The notes under the pieces: generated by a model
Databases searched by the model: none
What the model was told of the DNA's origin: nothing
The model's input: only the letters and a program-made list of their open reading frames with translations
Position numbers and translations under genes: made by a program
Shown: piece after piece, positions 1 through 11,399 of the stretch
Layout of the letters: the number at the start of each line of letters is the position of its first letter
How positions within the stretch are numbered: position 1 is the stretch's first letter
Assembly (NCBI GenBank): GCA_964035795.1
Contig: OZ038320.1
Span: forward strand, 15,778,775 to 15,842,774
Source of the DNA: Pterobdella sp. o SKG-2022
Taxonomy: Eukaryota; Annelida; Clitellata; Hirudinida; Piscicolidae
Direction of reading: 5' to 3'
DNA length: 64,000 nucleotides

Positions 1-213
1 TTTTTTTCTCATTAGTTTATTTAATTATTTTTTTTAATGAAACTTCATTTTTTTTTGTTCATTATATACACTTTGAACTTATGCCATGCTTTCATGATTT
101 TTTACTAAGCCTTTCCAAATTTTCTACTTCACCTCTTCAGATCGTTAGGCGGCGAGTTTCTTTTTTTCAACATATTCTCAATAGTAATTTATCATCTTTT
201 TCTTCTTTTTCCA

Positions 214-905
214 GTGCTAGACCCTCTCACTACTCTGATCTCCTCTTTTCACCTAAAATTTATATCTTCTCATATTGGGTCTATATCGTCTAACTCATCT
301 CATAACTCTTCTAAACTCTATAAATCTATTAATATATCTTTTCTTAACATAAGATTCATAAATAACAAAGCTATTCATGTTTTTGATCTTCTCTCTGACT
401 CCAACTTTGACTTTCTAACTCTAAGTGAGACCTGGCATGAATCTGCTTTTTCTTCTTTCATCCCTGCTTTTCCTCTTTCCTATTCTTTCTTGGAACTTGC
501 TTGTGCTTCTCAAAATCCTCTTTCTATTTCTTTTTCTACCTATGAAAGAATCTGTCTTTTTTACAAACCATTTATCTTTTTCACCAAAACTTCTAATCCT
601 GGTTTCAAATCTTTTGAATTTTTTTTCTCTTTTAAATAAGGTACTCTCAACCTGTTTTTTGCTGTTATTCATCGACCTCCACCTTCTTCTGTCTCTTCTT
701 TCATTAATGAATTTTCTGTCTCACTTGAATTTCTATATATTCTTCTTTTTTTTTTTATATTATAGGTGACTTCAACACTCAATTTAAAAAGAATAATTTC
801 TACACTCATAAATTCCTTGGACTTCTTACATTCTTTAGTTTTTCCCAGCATTGCCACTTCCCTCTGGCAACACAATTGATCTTTTTATCAGAGAGAAATA
901 AGGCA
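214..905 (+). pseudogene. decayed LINE endonuclease (APE) fragment
   Basis: Remains of the N-terminal apurinic-type endonuclease of a non-LTR retrotransposon, the domain that nicks target DNA. Across shifting frames the translation gives the expected motifs in order: an N-I-R box near 341 (FLNIRFINNKAIHVF), the acidic box near 405 (FDFLTLSETW), then GDFNTQ near 768 and GNTIDLF near 868. At least two frameshifts and a very T-rich composition show that it is dead. No RT follows; the fragment stops near 905. The clade cannot be fixed, but the box spacing is like CR1/L2/Jockey elements. The first 200 bases are T-rich and show nothing else. Confidence 0.55.
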
Positions 906-1043
906 ATGTTAGGTACAATGGCTGAGACTTTACGAACATCGATCCTTGAACCACTCCTCTTTCGCTTTATCTGTTTCATTTCTGAGGACGTTGTGCAGTC
1001 TTCTGTACATACGACTTCCTTCTTCAGTTGCTATTCCCTTCTA

Positions 1044-2160
1044 TCACCTTCTCTCTCGCACCTTCTCCATCATTCCTTCTGTCACCCACGGTTTTTTTTG
1101 AAATTTTTCCTTTCTCGTCCCAACCATTTTAATTGCCCCTTGCATCATACCTTCTTTTAAGCGCAACCATTGACTTTTCACATTGTTTATTTGACCACAT
1201 TTCTTAGCCAGTGCATTGTTTATTTCTTTATTGAAGCGCTCCACCGTTTCACAGTCTTTCAGGGCTTCTTGGTCCCACAAAACTCGCTGTTTTGTTCGGT
1301 GTGGTCTTTTCAAACGTAAACTCACATTCATCATAACCATGTTGTGATCAGAATTTGCATCAGCTTCAAGATAAGCATGGGCATTTTTTACGTTGTTTTT
1401 GTAACGGTTTTGTACAATAATTTAATCCAGCTGGTACCTATTGCAGTCTCCAGAAGCCTTCCACGTGTATACTCGCCGCTTTGGTTATTTGAACCAGGTA
1501 TTCATGATGCAAAGCTTATTTCTTTGACAGAATTCAATCAAAAGCCTGCCTCTCTCATTTTTGATTCCCAGGCCATGATCACCCAAAACCATACCATCAC
1601 TCTTTTGTCCCACCACTGCATTCATGTCTCCCAAGATTATTGTGTACTCTCTGTTTGGTAACCCTTCTATCTTGTCTTTTATCTGCTTATAGATTTCTTT
1701 CACTATTTCATTAACATGAGATGAAATTGGCATATAAACTACCACTACATTGAGGTCTACTGGATCTGCTCTTAACCTCACCATCATCATTCTATCACTT
1801 ATACACTCCACTTCTTTCACTGCTTTTGCAGCCTCTTAACACAACAATAAACTTACTCTTCGGTGACTTTTTTCGCCTCTTGAATATAAAATACTAAATC
1901 TATCATCTTCAATATCACCTCGTCTTTTCCATCTTATCTTTATGAGACCCATCAAGCTGATATTATGCCTTCTCATCTCATTTTTTGCACACTGGGGATT
2001 CTGGGTTTATCAAGCTTTTAATCTTACATGTAGCTATTTTCAGCTCCCCTTCATGCATGTTTTGCAGAGGTATCCTATTTTCTTCATCTGACTTGGCATC
2101 ATGGAGTTTGTTCTTGTTTTCAGAAGAAGTTTTCTTTTGTCTTCCTCTATTTCCTTGCAA
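1044..2160 (-). pseudogene. LINE endonuclease, craniofacial-development-protein-2-like
   Basis: Minus-strand fragment of a non-LTR retrotransposon of the kind often mis-annotated as 'craniofacial development protein 2'. Reading 1820 to 1485 gives ISDRMMMVRLRADPVDLNV, VVVYMPISSHVNE, the catalytic IILGDMNAVVGQ box, and GLGIKNERGRLLIEFCQRNK, the usual order in the second half of this APE domain. Reading 1340 to 1044 gives the linker before RT (LKRPHRTKQRVLWD, KEKFQKKPWVTEGM). The part at 2160-1978 matches the position of the domain's N-terminus but is degenerate. Frame changes break it. No RT follows on this strand, so it is 3'-truncated. Confidence 0.7.
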
Positions 2161-2174
2161 TTCTGTTTTTTAGA

Positions 2175-2910
2175 ATGCTTCAGTCTTTTTTAGTTTGAGA
2201 CGAAATATTCTTCGACGTACTCCTCTAGAAGAAATCTCTTTATTATTAGAAAAACTTAGTAAAAATTCTCTAGAGTAATTCATCATAAATTAAATTATAT
2301 TAATTTGACCTAACTAAATATTCCTAATCTAAAATATATTAATTCACCATATTCTATCTCGCTAGAAATATTGCTTGCTTAATGATGAAAAATCTACCAG
2401 AAAATAACTCAATAGTTTTAATTTATTGCATAAATATAAAATAGGAGAAGTAACAACCCGTAATTCTAGCCAAAAACAGAATTAATTGTTCAAAGTTTAT
2501 AAAACTTTCGAACGTAAAAATGACTTAGTTACTGAAAAATTCATTTCAAAATTCATTTTCGAAAAAAAAAAGGCTCTAAAAATATCATAAAAAAGACTAG
2601 CAAAGTTTTTGATGATAAAATGAGGACTTTTTATTTATGCGGCTCAAAAAATCAATCTAAACGAGATTGTTGAAGATTAAAAAAAGAATACGTACTAATG
2701 AGAAGAAACAATATACGTAAAAAATATGCAAATTACAACTAGTATAAAAATATGTATTACAAGAAAAACTATGAGCCACGGTTAAAAAAAAATCAATCTG
2801 AGTTTAAAAAGTTCAAAGATAATAAGTTAGAAAAAAACATTATCGCTATCCCGTCAGGTATCAGAACCAAAATAAAATACGCATGAGTTAAGATAAATAA
2901 TACAGCAACG
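2175..2910. other. AT-rich stretch, no gene seen
   Basis: About 0.7 kb of AT-rich sequence with no convincing frame. It lies just before the protease remnant of the Ty3/gypsy element and may contain its unrecognisable gag region, but nothing in the sequence proves that. Confidence 0.4.
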
Positions 2911-2914
2911 AGCT

Positions 2915-4053
2915 GCATTCAATCAGATTGTGGAGCTGAAGCCACAATAATATATGCGGGAATGAAAAAAATCGGATGTTCGAAATTAGAAAAAACGCAG
3001 TGAAATTTGAAAGCTGCTAGTGGTAGCCGAATTGAGGTAGTGGAACAATTTTTATATAAAAAAAAAATTATATGGAAGAATTTCAATGGTTGTGGTAACT
3101 GACAACTATATACACAAGGAGTAGCGCCCTGTGAAACATCTGTTGAGCTAACGAAACCCCAATATGGGGCGACTGAAAGTCGATCTAAAAAAAATTTTTA
3201 GCCGTAATGTTTCTCAAGGAGTAAATGACTAATAGGTTTGGACTGGATGGAAAAATTACCACCATTTAAAAAAATTTTTTTACTGATTTTGACGACCACA
3301 ACATCTTTATCATGTTTGTTTAAAAAATAATTAAAAATGATACGGATCTAATAGAAAACATTATTCTAATTTTTTTGAAAACGGATGAGGCCTTTGTAAA
3401 CTAACAAAAACAAAACTTTCTCTCAAAGAAGGAGCAAAACCAGTTTTTGTAAATGCAGTAAAATTCCTTATGGACGTGAAGTAAAAAAAGAATTAGATAG
3501 TCTATTAACGATGCATATCTACAAATAGAAGTAGAAGATAAAGCAAATGAATTATTAACAATAGCAACACCTAAAAGATTATTTCAATATCAGAGAGTAC
3601 CTTTTGAAATCATGTTCAAGAGGCACTGGATAATCTGATTGCCGGTCTTAACGGCTGTGCAGCTTATATCGACATGTGATTGTAACTGGTAATAAATTGG
3701 AAGAACATAATAAACATGTATTGGCACTATTCAAACGAATCGATGAACTTGGCTTATGTGTTAAACTAGAAAAATGCTTTTTTTTAAAAAGAGTAGTTAA
3801 ATTTCTCGGTAATGTCATTAACGAAAATGGTCACAAACCTGATCAAGTAAAAATAGAAGCCCGTACGTTACATATTATTCGATATGCATACGATATATGT
3901 CAATATGGTATTGGTGGGGTAATGCTACATCAGTTTGAAGATGGAAATGAAAAAGCAATAGCATGCGCTGGAAGAGCTCTCACTGAATCTAAAAATAATT
4001 GGAGAAATCGCTTCATATTTGAAGTTTATGGTAAAAGCCAGTTTGCTTTTTAG
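2915..4053 (+). pseudogene. Ty3/gypsy-type LTR retrotransposon pol remnant
   Basis: Broken pol gene of a Ty3/gypsy-like retrotransposon. Domains appear in the canonical order: an aspartic protease remnant near 2920 (SDCGAEATIIYAGMKKIG, with the usual DTGA reduced to DCGA), the protease-RT linker signature FGLDWMEKLPPF near 3235, RT pieces near 3510-3620 (AYLQIEVEDKANELL, TIATPKRLFQYQRVPFEI), and the RT thumb at 3676-3870 (IVTGNKLEEHNKHVLALFKR, GLCVKLEKCFFLKR, VKFLGNVINENG). From 3870 to 4030 it runs into RNase H (YGIGGVMLHQFEDGNEKAIA). Frameshifts and stops are many, the YxDD box is damaged (YIDM), and no LTR pair or integrase was recognised. Sequence after 4053 belongs to another element, so the 3' end is truncated. 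Confidence 0.7.
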
Positions 4054-4440
4054 GTCACTACAACGTTTGTGGACCCAGTGGTTACATAAAGTGCAAAGAA
4101 TAAAGGTTACCTTTGAAACATATTTCATAAGAATGTTTTTCAGACTGGAAACTTGGGCCTTGGTTTAGGGCAGTGGCCATAACTTTCGTTTTTTTAATGT
4201 TCATTCTTAACTTATTCAGGCGGATATCACAAAGTCATCAGCATTTAGCACTTCCCACATGGACCTATTTCTGCATTCTCTGGATAACGCATCTAGAACA
4301 ATGATGAAGAGCAAAGAACTCAGTAAGAACCTTGGATTGGTAACCAGCGGAGGATAGTTCACGGCCGAATGAAACGCTCTTCAGTCTTGGTTGACAGTCA
4401 CCTAAAGAAGGTGTTTTGATAAAAATACTTAGTTTTTGAG
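4050..4440 (-). pseudogene. LINE fragment: RT end plus PHD-like finger, minus copy
   Basis: On the minus strand, 4440 to 4050 encodes the end of a LINE reverse transcriptase and the start of a cysteine/histidine finger. Recognisable pieces are QSKVLTEFFALHHC (the QGSVLSPLLFxxV region, degraded), RLNKLRMNIKKTKVMATAL (the 'GLRVNxxKTKVM' box), GPSFQSEKHSYEICFKG, and FILCTLCNHWVHKRCSDLKS. The last motif is a C-x2-C ... H-x2-C finger typical of one LINE family. The same family lies on the + strand from about 4600 and again minus at 38.3-38.9 kb. Frame changes make it non-functional. Confidence 0.65.
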
Positions 4441-4599
4441 CTGCAAACTAGTTGGCGTTAGTAAGGGCATACAGCCATAAAATTTTGCTCCAAACCTTCA
4501 TTATGACTCAAAATAAGAATGAAAAGTATAGAAAAAGATGTTAAACTCATACCTTTAGAAGAATGTGCATTGCAACACGATCTATTGATCTGCGAAAGA

Positions 4600-6350
4600 T
4601 TGTAAAGTGAAAGTTTAATGCTCGTTTTCGAACGTGGAAACTCCGAGATCCAGCAGTTGCAAGATATTGTCATTTCTTTGAACGCTAAATTAACAACAGA
4701 TAAAGTTTTAAATTTTTCAAATGTGGAGGAAATATGGGCTCATTTTGAAAAATCCCTTTTTGAAACCTTTTCTGAAGTTTGTGGTACATCTATGAATCAC
4801 CTGGAGAAACTCCAAACATGGTGGTGGAATGCAGTGTAGATGATGCTATGAATAAAAATAAACTGTTATGAGGCTTTAAAAAAGCTTCAAAATAAGAAGC
4901 TATTTAACAAAACTAACATAGCCAAAGAGCTTTTAACAAGTCTTAGCGTATTGCTAAGCGTCTTATTTGGTTGGCAAAAATTGAACCAGAAAGGGGGTTT
5001 TGCTAATGAAATATATCCTTTGACCAGGCAAAGACAGTCGTAACAATGACGTAATAGGTGGTAAATGTGTCAAAAATGATGCTGGAGAACTTTCTTTAAA
5101 AGATGACCTGGTTTAGAACTCAAAATCGCTAGATGATTGTATATCAAATTTTGAAAAAAGAAACTGGAGATAAAAAACGAAGGGTTACGGGTAAACTCCA
5201 AAAAAAAAATTTCATGATGCTCGGTTCTGAGAACCTGGAGGATTTTGGAGCTTTTCTTAGCAGTGTATGCCGCTAAAATGTCGGCGTCAACTCAATTTTT
5301 GGCTCCACGTGCTCTCTGGGTCCACAAGAGATGTAGCGGTTCGTATGGGAAACTGAAGGATCATGCTTATGAATGTCCTCACTGTCTCAATTTGGCGCTC
5401 TTTTTGGATAATAGGACTGTCAAAGATGTTACTGTTAGTAACGTTACAATGGATGTAGAACCAAAGTAGAAGTTGTGTGTTGGCAGTTAACACTAGACGT
5501 TCAATTGCCTGGGGTAAATTTCAAAAACTGTTGCCAACATTAACCTTTGAACAAAACACTTTGAAAGCTAGGGTCTTAGAGTGAACATGAAAAAAGCGAA
5601 GTTTATGGTCAGTGCTCTGTATCATGGTCCAAGTTTCCAGTTTGGAAAACACTCTTATGGAGTGTGTTTTGAAGGTGTTGGCGTCAGCTATATACTTTGT
5701 ACTTTATGTAACCACTGGGTTCACAAAGGCTGTAGTGGCCTAAAAAGCAATTTGGCTTCTGCTATAAACTTCAAATGTAAGACGTGTTTAGATCCTCAAG
5801 TTAGTGATGTTGATTATAAGGCCGTTGAATTTTATGGAAATAAATATAGGGGTTAACCAATTTTGTTATCTAGGATATATGATTAGTGCTGGTGATGGAG
5901 CTGAAGCTAATACTATTGCCCGCGTAAGGTGTGGTTGAAAGAGTTTTAGGGTACTGTTACTTCTGTTAGCCAGTCGGGTCATTTTACTTAAAACAAAAAG
6001 GCGTTTATATGCTGCTTGCGTCAGGAGTGTTATGGTTTATGGTAGTGAGACTTGGCCTCTTAAGGTGAAAGATATTACTAGAATATCCAGAGCTGATAAG
6101 ATGATGACCAGAGGGATGTGCAATGTAAGCTTAAAAAATGGCAGATCATCAGATGAATTGAGGGACAAACTAGGAGGATAAGCGAGAACAAGCTAGACCA
6201 AGAAAAACATAGTCCCAATTAATAAGCAACGATCTTAGAAGAATGAAACTCAATCTTGAACTTGCCCAAGACCGTAGATTGTGGAGAAAAGTCATTATGA
6301 GAACCCGTCAAACTCATGCTAGCATGGAAACGGACGCAAAACGATGATGA
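4600..6350 (+). pseudogene. rearranged LINE with PHD-like fingers and C-terminal domain
   Basis: Plus-strand copy of the same LINE family as at 4050-4440. 4618-4839 is the endonuclease-RT linker (SLFETFSEVCGTSMNHLEKL, TWWWNAV); 5050-5100 gives DVIGGKCVKNDAGELSLKDD, just before RT. Most of the RT is missing. At 5285-5470 there is a first finger (LWVHKRCSG, CPHCLN), and at 5581-5856 the box NMKKAKFMVSAL followed by a second finger (CTLCNHWVHKGCSGLKS). Then comes the C-terminal domain of the family: LGYMISAGDGAEANTIARVR, RRLYAACVRSVMVYGSETWP, MMTRGMCNVSLKNGRSSDEL and a weak end near 6350. The two fingers suggest that two truncated copies were joined. Stops and frameshifts are frequent. Confidence 0.65.
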
Positions 6351-7069
6351 TGAATGAGTGCATGTTAAGTGAATTTAGTTAATTACTGAAAAAAAGATTT
6401 TTGGTTGAGTTGAAAAGCGTGCAAGTTGTGGCAGGATTTGTGTTTCTGAAAGTATGAATATAGTGGCATTAGTTTTTAGACCACTGAGTATTGTGAACTT
6501 TGAAGGCAATGTAATGTAATGTAGGTTTCCCTAGATATGAAAATTTTAACATGGATTATGTAAGTAGAACTAAATAAACAAAATTAAAAACCAAGATTAT
6601 ATGGAAGAAATTTTTGCTTGAAGCAAAAGCAACCATAATAATACTTATATAAATGACATTCAAAAAATTGAGTTGATTTTATGAAGGTATTATTCTTAAT
6701 TAAATCTGTGATAAAAAAAAAAAATATAAATATATAAATATATATATATATAATATTCAATAAAAAGTTTTGAGTAATCTAATGTTAATTTTAGACAAAA
6801 TTGGAACAGTTTCATTGTTTTCATCATTTTCTTCAATGGCACTTCCATATCACCACAATTGAAACTCAGAAAGTGCTTTTCTTTTTTTTATTGTTGCATT
6901 TTTTATATCATCTTTTATAGAATTTTCATCTAAGTAATGTCAGCTTTTATTACCCCTTGATAAAAACCATGAAGTGTTTATCTTTGTAATTTTTGTTGAT
7001 ATTCACAATTCATCTTCTTTCTATGGAAAGCAAAAAATCCGAAATCATTCCGAAAAAAGTAATTCTTGT

Positions 7070-7320
7070 ATGTAAATCATAAAAAAACGACAATATTTGA
7101 GTTTTTATTTTTACATTAACTATATATATTTTTTATTCATTTCACCATATAGCGTTATTCACCGTTTAACGTTGTCAAAGCATCTTGTTTACAATATATA
7201 TTCATTGGTTACCTGATGATGATGATATACAATATATCGTCAAAATAAAAAACGTCAAAAAAAAGTTCAAATATTTTCGTGTTTTTATGACTCACAGTTT
7301 TGAGGCTAATTTTTCACAAT
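7070..7320. mobile_element. nested terminal-inverted-repeat insertion
   Basis: Repeat copy 1 has about 250 extra bases here relative to copy 2. The 9-bp sequence AATTCTTGT lies on both sides (7061-7069 and 7321-7329), as a target-site duplication would. Copy 2 (around 37797) has only one matching site, with one base different (AGTTCTTGT), and so represents the empty site. Near-terminal inverted repeats are seen from 7077 (TCATAAAAAAACGACAATAT) and up to 7290 (ending ATATTTTCGTGTTTTTATGA). The insert encodes no protein and looks like a MITE or a short Penelope-related terminal fragment. Confidence 0.6.
7213..7245 (+). other. degenerate hammerhead-ribozyme-like core
   Basis: CTGATGA at 7213-7219 is followed by a 9-bp stem (7220-7228 with 7234-7242, one G-U pair) closed by the loop ACAAT, then AAAT. 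This is the layout of a hammerhead ribozyme core with stem II, as found in Penelope-like elements. The expected GAAA after the stem is AAAT, so catalytic G12 is absent, and I could not draw stems I and III. It is best read as a decayed or chance resemblance. Confidence 0.2.
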
Positions 7321-7599
7321 AATTCTTGTGTTTTATTGTACTGTTATTGAACTTCGAAATAAAATTTCGAAATTATTTTAAATAATATTTTGACATTTTT
7401 AACTGAATTATCTAGTTTTTAAGTATAAAAATTAACAATTCAAGTCACCATTATAACTTCTATTAAGTAGACCCAAGTTTCGCTTGTTAATCTGCGAGTT
7501 CATTACCCAGGAGGCTTGTGACCTTGCACCCTTGAAAACTGAACTTTTTATTAAAAAAAGAAGACTGCAATTTTGAAGTTGAAAGCAAGGAGGAAGAGT

Positions 7600-9520
7600 T
7601 CTAAGATATTTGGTTGATCAAACGCTAAAAGAATGGACTTGTAGTCTGTAAATATCAAAGCTTAAGACCAGTTGTTTTTTTTTCTTAGCCATTTTATGGC
7701 ATCGTACAGTACATAATTCTAGGCTTGAACTAGACTTTTAAAAGCTTCTGTAAGCGTGGGTTTTAGAATCGGCTTAAAATGGCACTACTCCTGTGCCTAC
7801 TTTTTCCGTACTTTCAAGTCTCAAACCATCAGTAAAAAGATATAAATCTGTTAAACTTCTTGCTGCAATCGTTTTTGAAGTAGCAGCTACTTGTTGGGAC
7901 AGAAATGCTAATTTCAGGATGGGAGTAAAATACATAATGAGTGAAGCAGACAGAGGCCACTGAAATGGGTTATATACAAGCTTTGAGTCCATCCGGATAT
8001 GGTTAAAATTTTTGGAGAAAGCCCAAAGTGTTCAGATGGAAGCTGCATATTTTGCAATGGTAGCCATGTATATTTACTACATATCCAATGGCTGACGTTC
8101 CCAAGAAGTGCCTGTTACCTGCCGCAAAAGTTTGATGTGTTGTTTTTTGGCATGGTATACGTTTTGAATATGATCGTTGAATTTGTGTTGGTGATCACAT
8201 CTAACTCTTAAAAAGGTAAGTGAAGGGCTCGCCTTTGACGGTGATGCTCTGATGCAAAGTGGATTCCTCCTTGTTTATGTGTAAAAGGCTATTTCCGACC
8301 GTTTGTTAAAAAAAAAGGTAGTTATATGTAATCAATCTACTAAATTTGGCAGCCTCCGCCAAGACTCAAACCCACATCCACTTTATTATGATCCCATTGG
8401 ACCAATGTCAAGTCATCGGAAAAATCTGCAAAGAAGGCAGAAGGCAACAATGAATTTAACAGATCATTTATATAATATGTGAAATTGGTTAAAGATGAAA
8501 GAGAGCTTTGGAGTAGGTCTGAAGTTTCGAATGCGATCTGTGCTTCCGTTCATCCATTTTTGTGCCGTACAGTAGTGCTCCAAAGTTGACCCATTCTACA
8601 AAGCGGTGGCTTACACTTAATTTTATCCATTTATCAAGAAAATTTGAATCCCAAATTTGATCATTGCTTTATTGAAATCGAAAAAAGTAACAATGGATCG
8701 TAATTTTTATTTTGATTAAAACCGATTCATGAATTAGTGTAACATTCGTAAACATTGATCAGCAGTTCAATGCTCTTATAAAAATAAGTTTGCTATGGGC
8801 TCAAAACCGAGTAATAGATTCTTGTCGTTTTCTTGAGAATGTCAGTGAACGAGATGAAAGTTGGTGCTGTATCATCTGACATCGTAATTTTGAGAAGTTA
8901 GTTTTGTGTCTAAAAACAGCTCTCTTATATATCTCCAAGTCATCTTTTCTGAAATTTTAGATTACTCCTTGCTTTTCTTTTTCGGTTTCGAGCTTATCTT
9001 TTTAATTGCTAGAAATTTGAAAACCGTCCAACAAGAGCTCAACAAGGGGTACCCAGGTATAGGATTACGCGGTAGCCTGATCAGCCTTTAAGCCCGGTAC
9101 ACCATAGTTGTTTCTGTCTAAATGTCTTAACAAACGTGTTGGAAATGAAAGTCAGAGCTTTGAAGGACTCCCTGCTTTAACCCAACCAACTTTTAAAATC
9201 TTCAAATGTCACTCATATGGGCCTATTTGCAAGTAATACTTAAATGGGTCTGATAAACTTTTCTGGCACCTTTTAACAAAAAAGGGTTTGTTGCCACTTC
9301 TTATCATAAGCTTTAGAATAACCTTTAGCGCCTTAAAACTTCTTTTTTTGGAAAACATTGCTGATAGTTTCAGATAACCGGAATAGTTGGTCTTCAGTAG
9401 TACGCCCGGACTAAATCTTGTCTGAAATTTTTTAAATATGTGGAAGAATTTTGCGACATAATGTAGACCTTTGGCCACATATGAGTGGAGGTAAGTTCTA
9501 TTAGCCATAATTTTCAAGAC
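7600..9520 (-). pseudogene. LINE with RT and RNase H, minus strand, decayed
   Basis: Minus-strand non-LTR retrotransposon. Reading from about 9520 downward, a poorly preserved RT ends near 8350 with YINDLLNSLLPSAFFADFSD and DDLTLVQWDHNKVDV, a version of the palm motif region. From 8260 to 8080 comes the conserved post-RT part (LTFLRVRCDHQHKFNDHIQN, KLLRQVTGTSWERQPLDM). From 7992 to 7650 an RNase H-like domain follows (DLYLFTDGLRLESTEKVGTG, then NYVLYDAIKWLRKKN). RNase H after RT points to the I/Jockey-type group. Stops and frameshifts occur throughout. Confidence 0.5.
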
Positions 9521-9524
9521 TTTG

Positions 9525-10620
9525 GTGGCTTTTATTATTCATGAGTCTGAGTTCTGTTATTTTCCACGCTTGAGAGATATTCTTCTCGAACCACGACAGA
9601 TTCTATAACGTAAGAAGAGTGGTTTCAGCTACATTTTCTAAATGATGTGAAAATTTAGGATGAAACTAATTTGGCGCCTTTTTAGGGTTGAGAATGAAAA
9701 TGGCGTCAGTTGTATTCCGAATTTGCATGAAACCATAATGTCTTTCATCGATCATTTTCGCATTTTTAGGCTAAACAAAAGAATTCTGAAAAGAATAAGA
9801 TTACTTTTTTTGCATATAAAATAAAAGAAAAAGTTTTGACATAATCTTTTTTTGTCTTAATTAGACCAATAAAAGCATAGTTCATTTTCCAATGAATTAT
9901 AAGTAAAAATGAATTCCCCCAGGTTTTGAAATTGCTATTTCTATTTAAAAGCCCCTGCTATCGTCTAAAAGTATTAGACATCTTCAAAAAAGTATCATTT
10001 AGTATTATTAATTTTTTAAAGACATCGAATGTATCTTTTTATTTTCAATAGTTTTTTTTTCAATTCCACCAAAATAAGAATTTTATAGATAACCTCATCG
10101 TTAAACTTTTGAGAATTATTTTTCTTATATAGTGTTAGAAATAATCATAAGAATTAAATGTAATTACTGTTTTTAATAATCATGGATAAACAAATTTTTA
10201 TATTGGAAATTATCTTTAATCAAAAGAATAATCTCTTCGTCTTTCCGGTTATTTTGGAATTTCATTTTCTTAAGGAAAGGATCCCATGCGTTTGATTTCA
10301 CGGCTAGTTGGTTATTATTGTATCCTTGCTCTGTGAAGTCTTTCTTTATATCCAATCTCTCCCTTTTTATTAGTTTTTTTGTAGCATGTTTTTTTTCTCG
10401 TCTGTGAATATCATTCATATTTTTAAGGTTTTAAGAGCGTGAAATTTAAGAATAAAATTTGAGTTCACAAATTTTTTGAAGAATTATGAACAAAGTTGTC
10501 TAGCACGAGTAAGTATTTAAAATTTTGCAGAAATACTAATTAAAATGCATAACCCCACTCTAAATGATCCTAAGAACATTAGTAATTTATGATTATTCAG
10601 AAATGAAATTACATAAGAGA
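9525..10620. other. AT-rich stretch with no firm feature
   Basis: Apart from the hypothetical minus-strand frame at 10173-10418 I see no gene, repeat pair or RNA here. The stretch begins where the minus-strand LINE becomes unrecognisable. Confidence 0.4.
10173..10418 (-). CDS. hypothetical basic ORF, possible exon
   Basis: An 81-codon minus-strand frame starting with ATG at 10418. The peptide is rich in Lys, Arg and Asn and mostly predicted helical, with no recognised motif. I see no family. It lies in otherwise unannotated AT-rich DNA. It could be a genuine exon, an element fragment or a chance frame; codon use alone does not decide. Confidence 0.15.
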   Translation of the reverse strand: MNDIHRREKKHATKKLIKRERLDIKKDFTEQGYNNNQLAVKSNAWDPFLKKMKFQNNRKDEEIILLIKDNFQYKNLFIHDY

Positions 10621-10625
10621 TCTTT

Positions 10626-10755
10626 GTTGTAAGGTCAACAAACACAAAACACTTATTTTAAAAAAACATTACGAAGCATTATCGTAAGACTAGCTTACAT
10701 TATCAAGTGAAAGTTTTACAAAAAGCTTTGTGTCTTTTTTAAAAAAATACTTTGC
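10626..10755. mobile_element. MITE copy with hairpin module (TIR type 1)
   Basis: The left end carries TTGTAAGGTCAACAAACAC, the same terminal repeat as the intact copy at 28061-28167. The inner part 10671-10709 is the shared module ACGAAGC..TCGTAAGACTAGCTTACATTATCAAGTG. The right terminal repeat is degraded (AATACTTTG near 10747). It is an old non-autonomous element. Confidence 0.6.
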
Positions 10756-10954
10756 TGTTATATTTCATTCATGAGGTCTTATTTTATTATCGTTGTTCAC
10801 TAATCTACACTTTACTGCCTCTAACTTACATGATAGTTCATCTCATTTTATAGTTTTTATAATACTTCTTTGAACATTAATAAACTTCAGAATTAACTTC
10901 ATCTCCCATAATACTATATATAAGTGGTGTCGTTAGTATGTTTCTCATAATTGA

Positions 10955-11030
10955 AAATGCTACTTTGTTGACGAAAAGCTTTTTATCTTAATAAAATCTA
11001 TTAGTGTTTTTAAATATACTCATTTCATTG
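10955..11030. repeat. partial MITE copy (TIR type 2)
   Basis: TTGAAAATGCTACTTTG, GACGAAAAGCTTTTTATCTT and ATTAGTGTTTTTAAATATAC match, in order, the element at 30401-30499. Only the right terminal inverted repeat is present here. The remaining sequence from 10756 to 11400 shows no gene. Confidence 0.5.
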
Positions 11031-11399
11031 TGGCTAATGATAAATGATATTTGATGTAGCTAGAGATGAAATTGTAAAAATCTCATTTTTTGCTGGATGT
11101 GCCTAATAGACAAAAGATTATGAAGATAAGCAGACAATGAGCCAAAAATATGTACACTGCCAATTTTGAACAAATTGTAGGGAGTGCAAAAGATCAAAAA
11201 AGTCACTTTTGCTTGAAAATCTGGAAATATGAAAAATTTGAGGTTTCTTCCAAAAGAATGTGTTAAAACAGGTTAGAGCCAATTACGGGAAAAATTTTCT
11301 TTTTTGTGGTTTGAAGATTAGGCTTACCTTGAACAACCTTCAGTGAACAGGTCGATCTCAGTTTCTGCTTACCCTAGATGTTTGATAGCATCTCAAAAT

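Larger units (their letters stand above)
6477..7460. repeat. dispersed repeat family A, copy 1
   Basis: The stretch from TAGACCACTGAGTATT to CACCATTATAACTTC closely matches 37181-37942 in the same orientation over its whole length, apart from a nested insertion (7070-7320) and small indels. Shared anchors include ATATAAATGACATT, GAGTTGATTTTATGAA, TTAATTTTAGACAAAA, ATGGAAAGCAAAAAAT and AACTGAATTAT. No coding capacity was found, so this is a non-autonomous element or part of a larger unrecognised one. True ends are uncertain by tens of bases. Confidence 0.8.
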
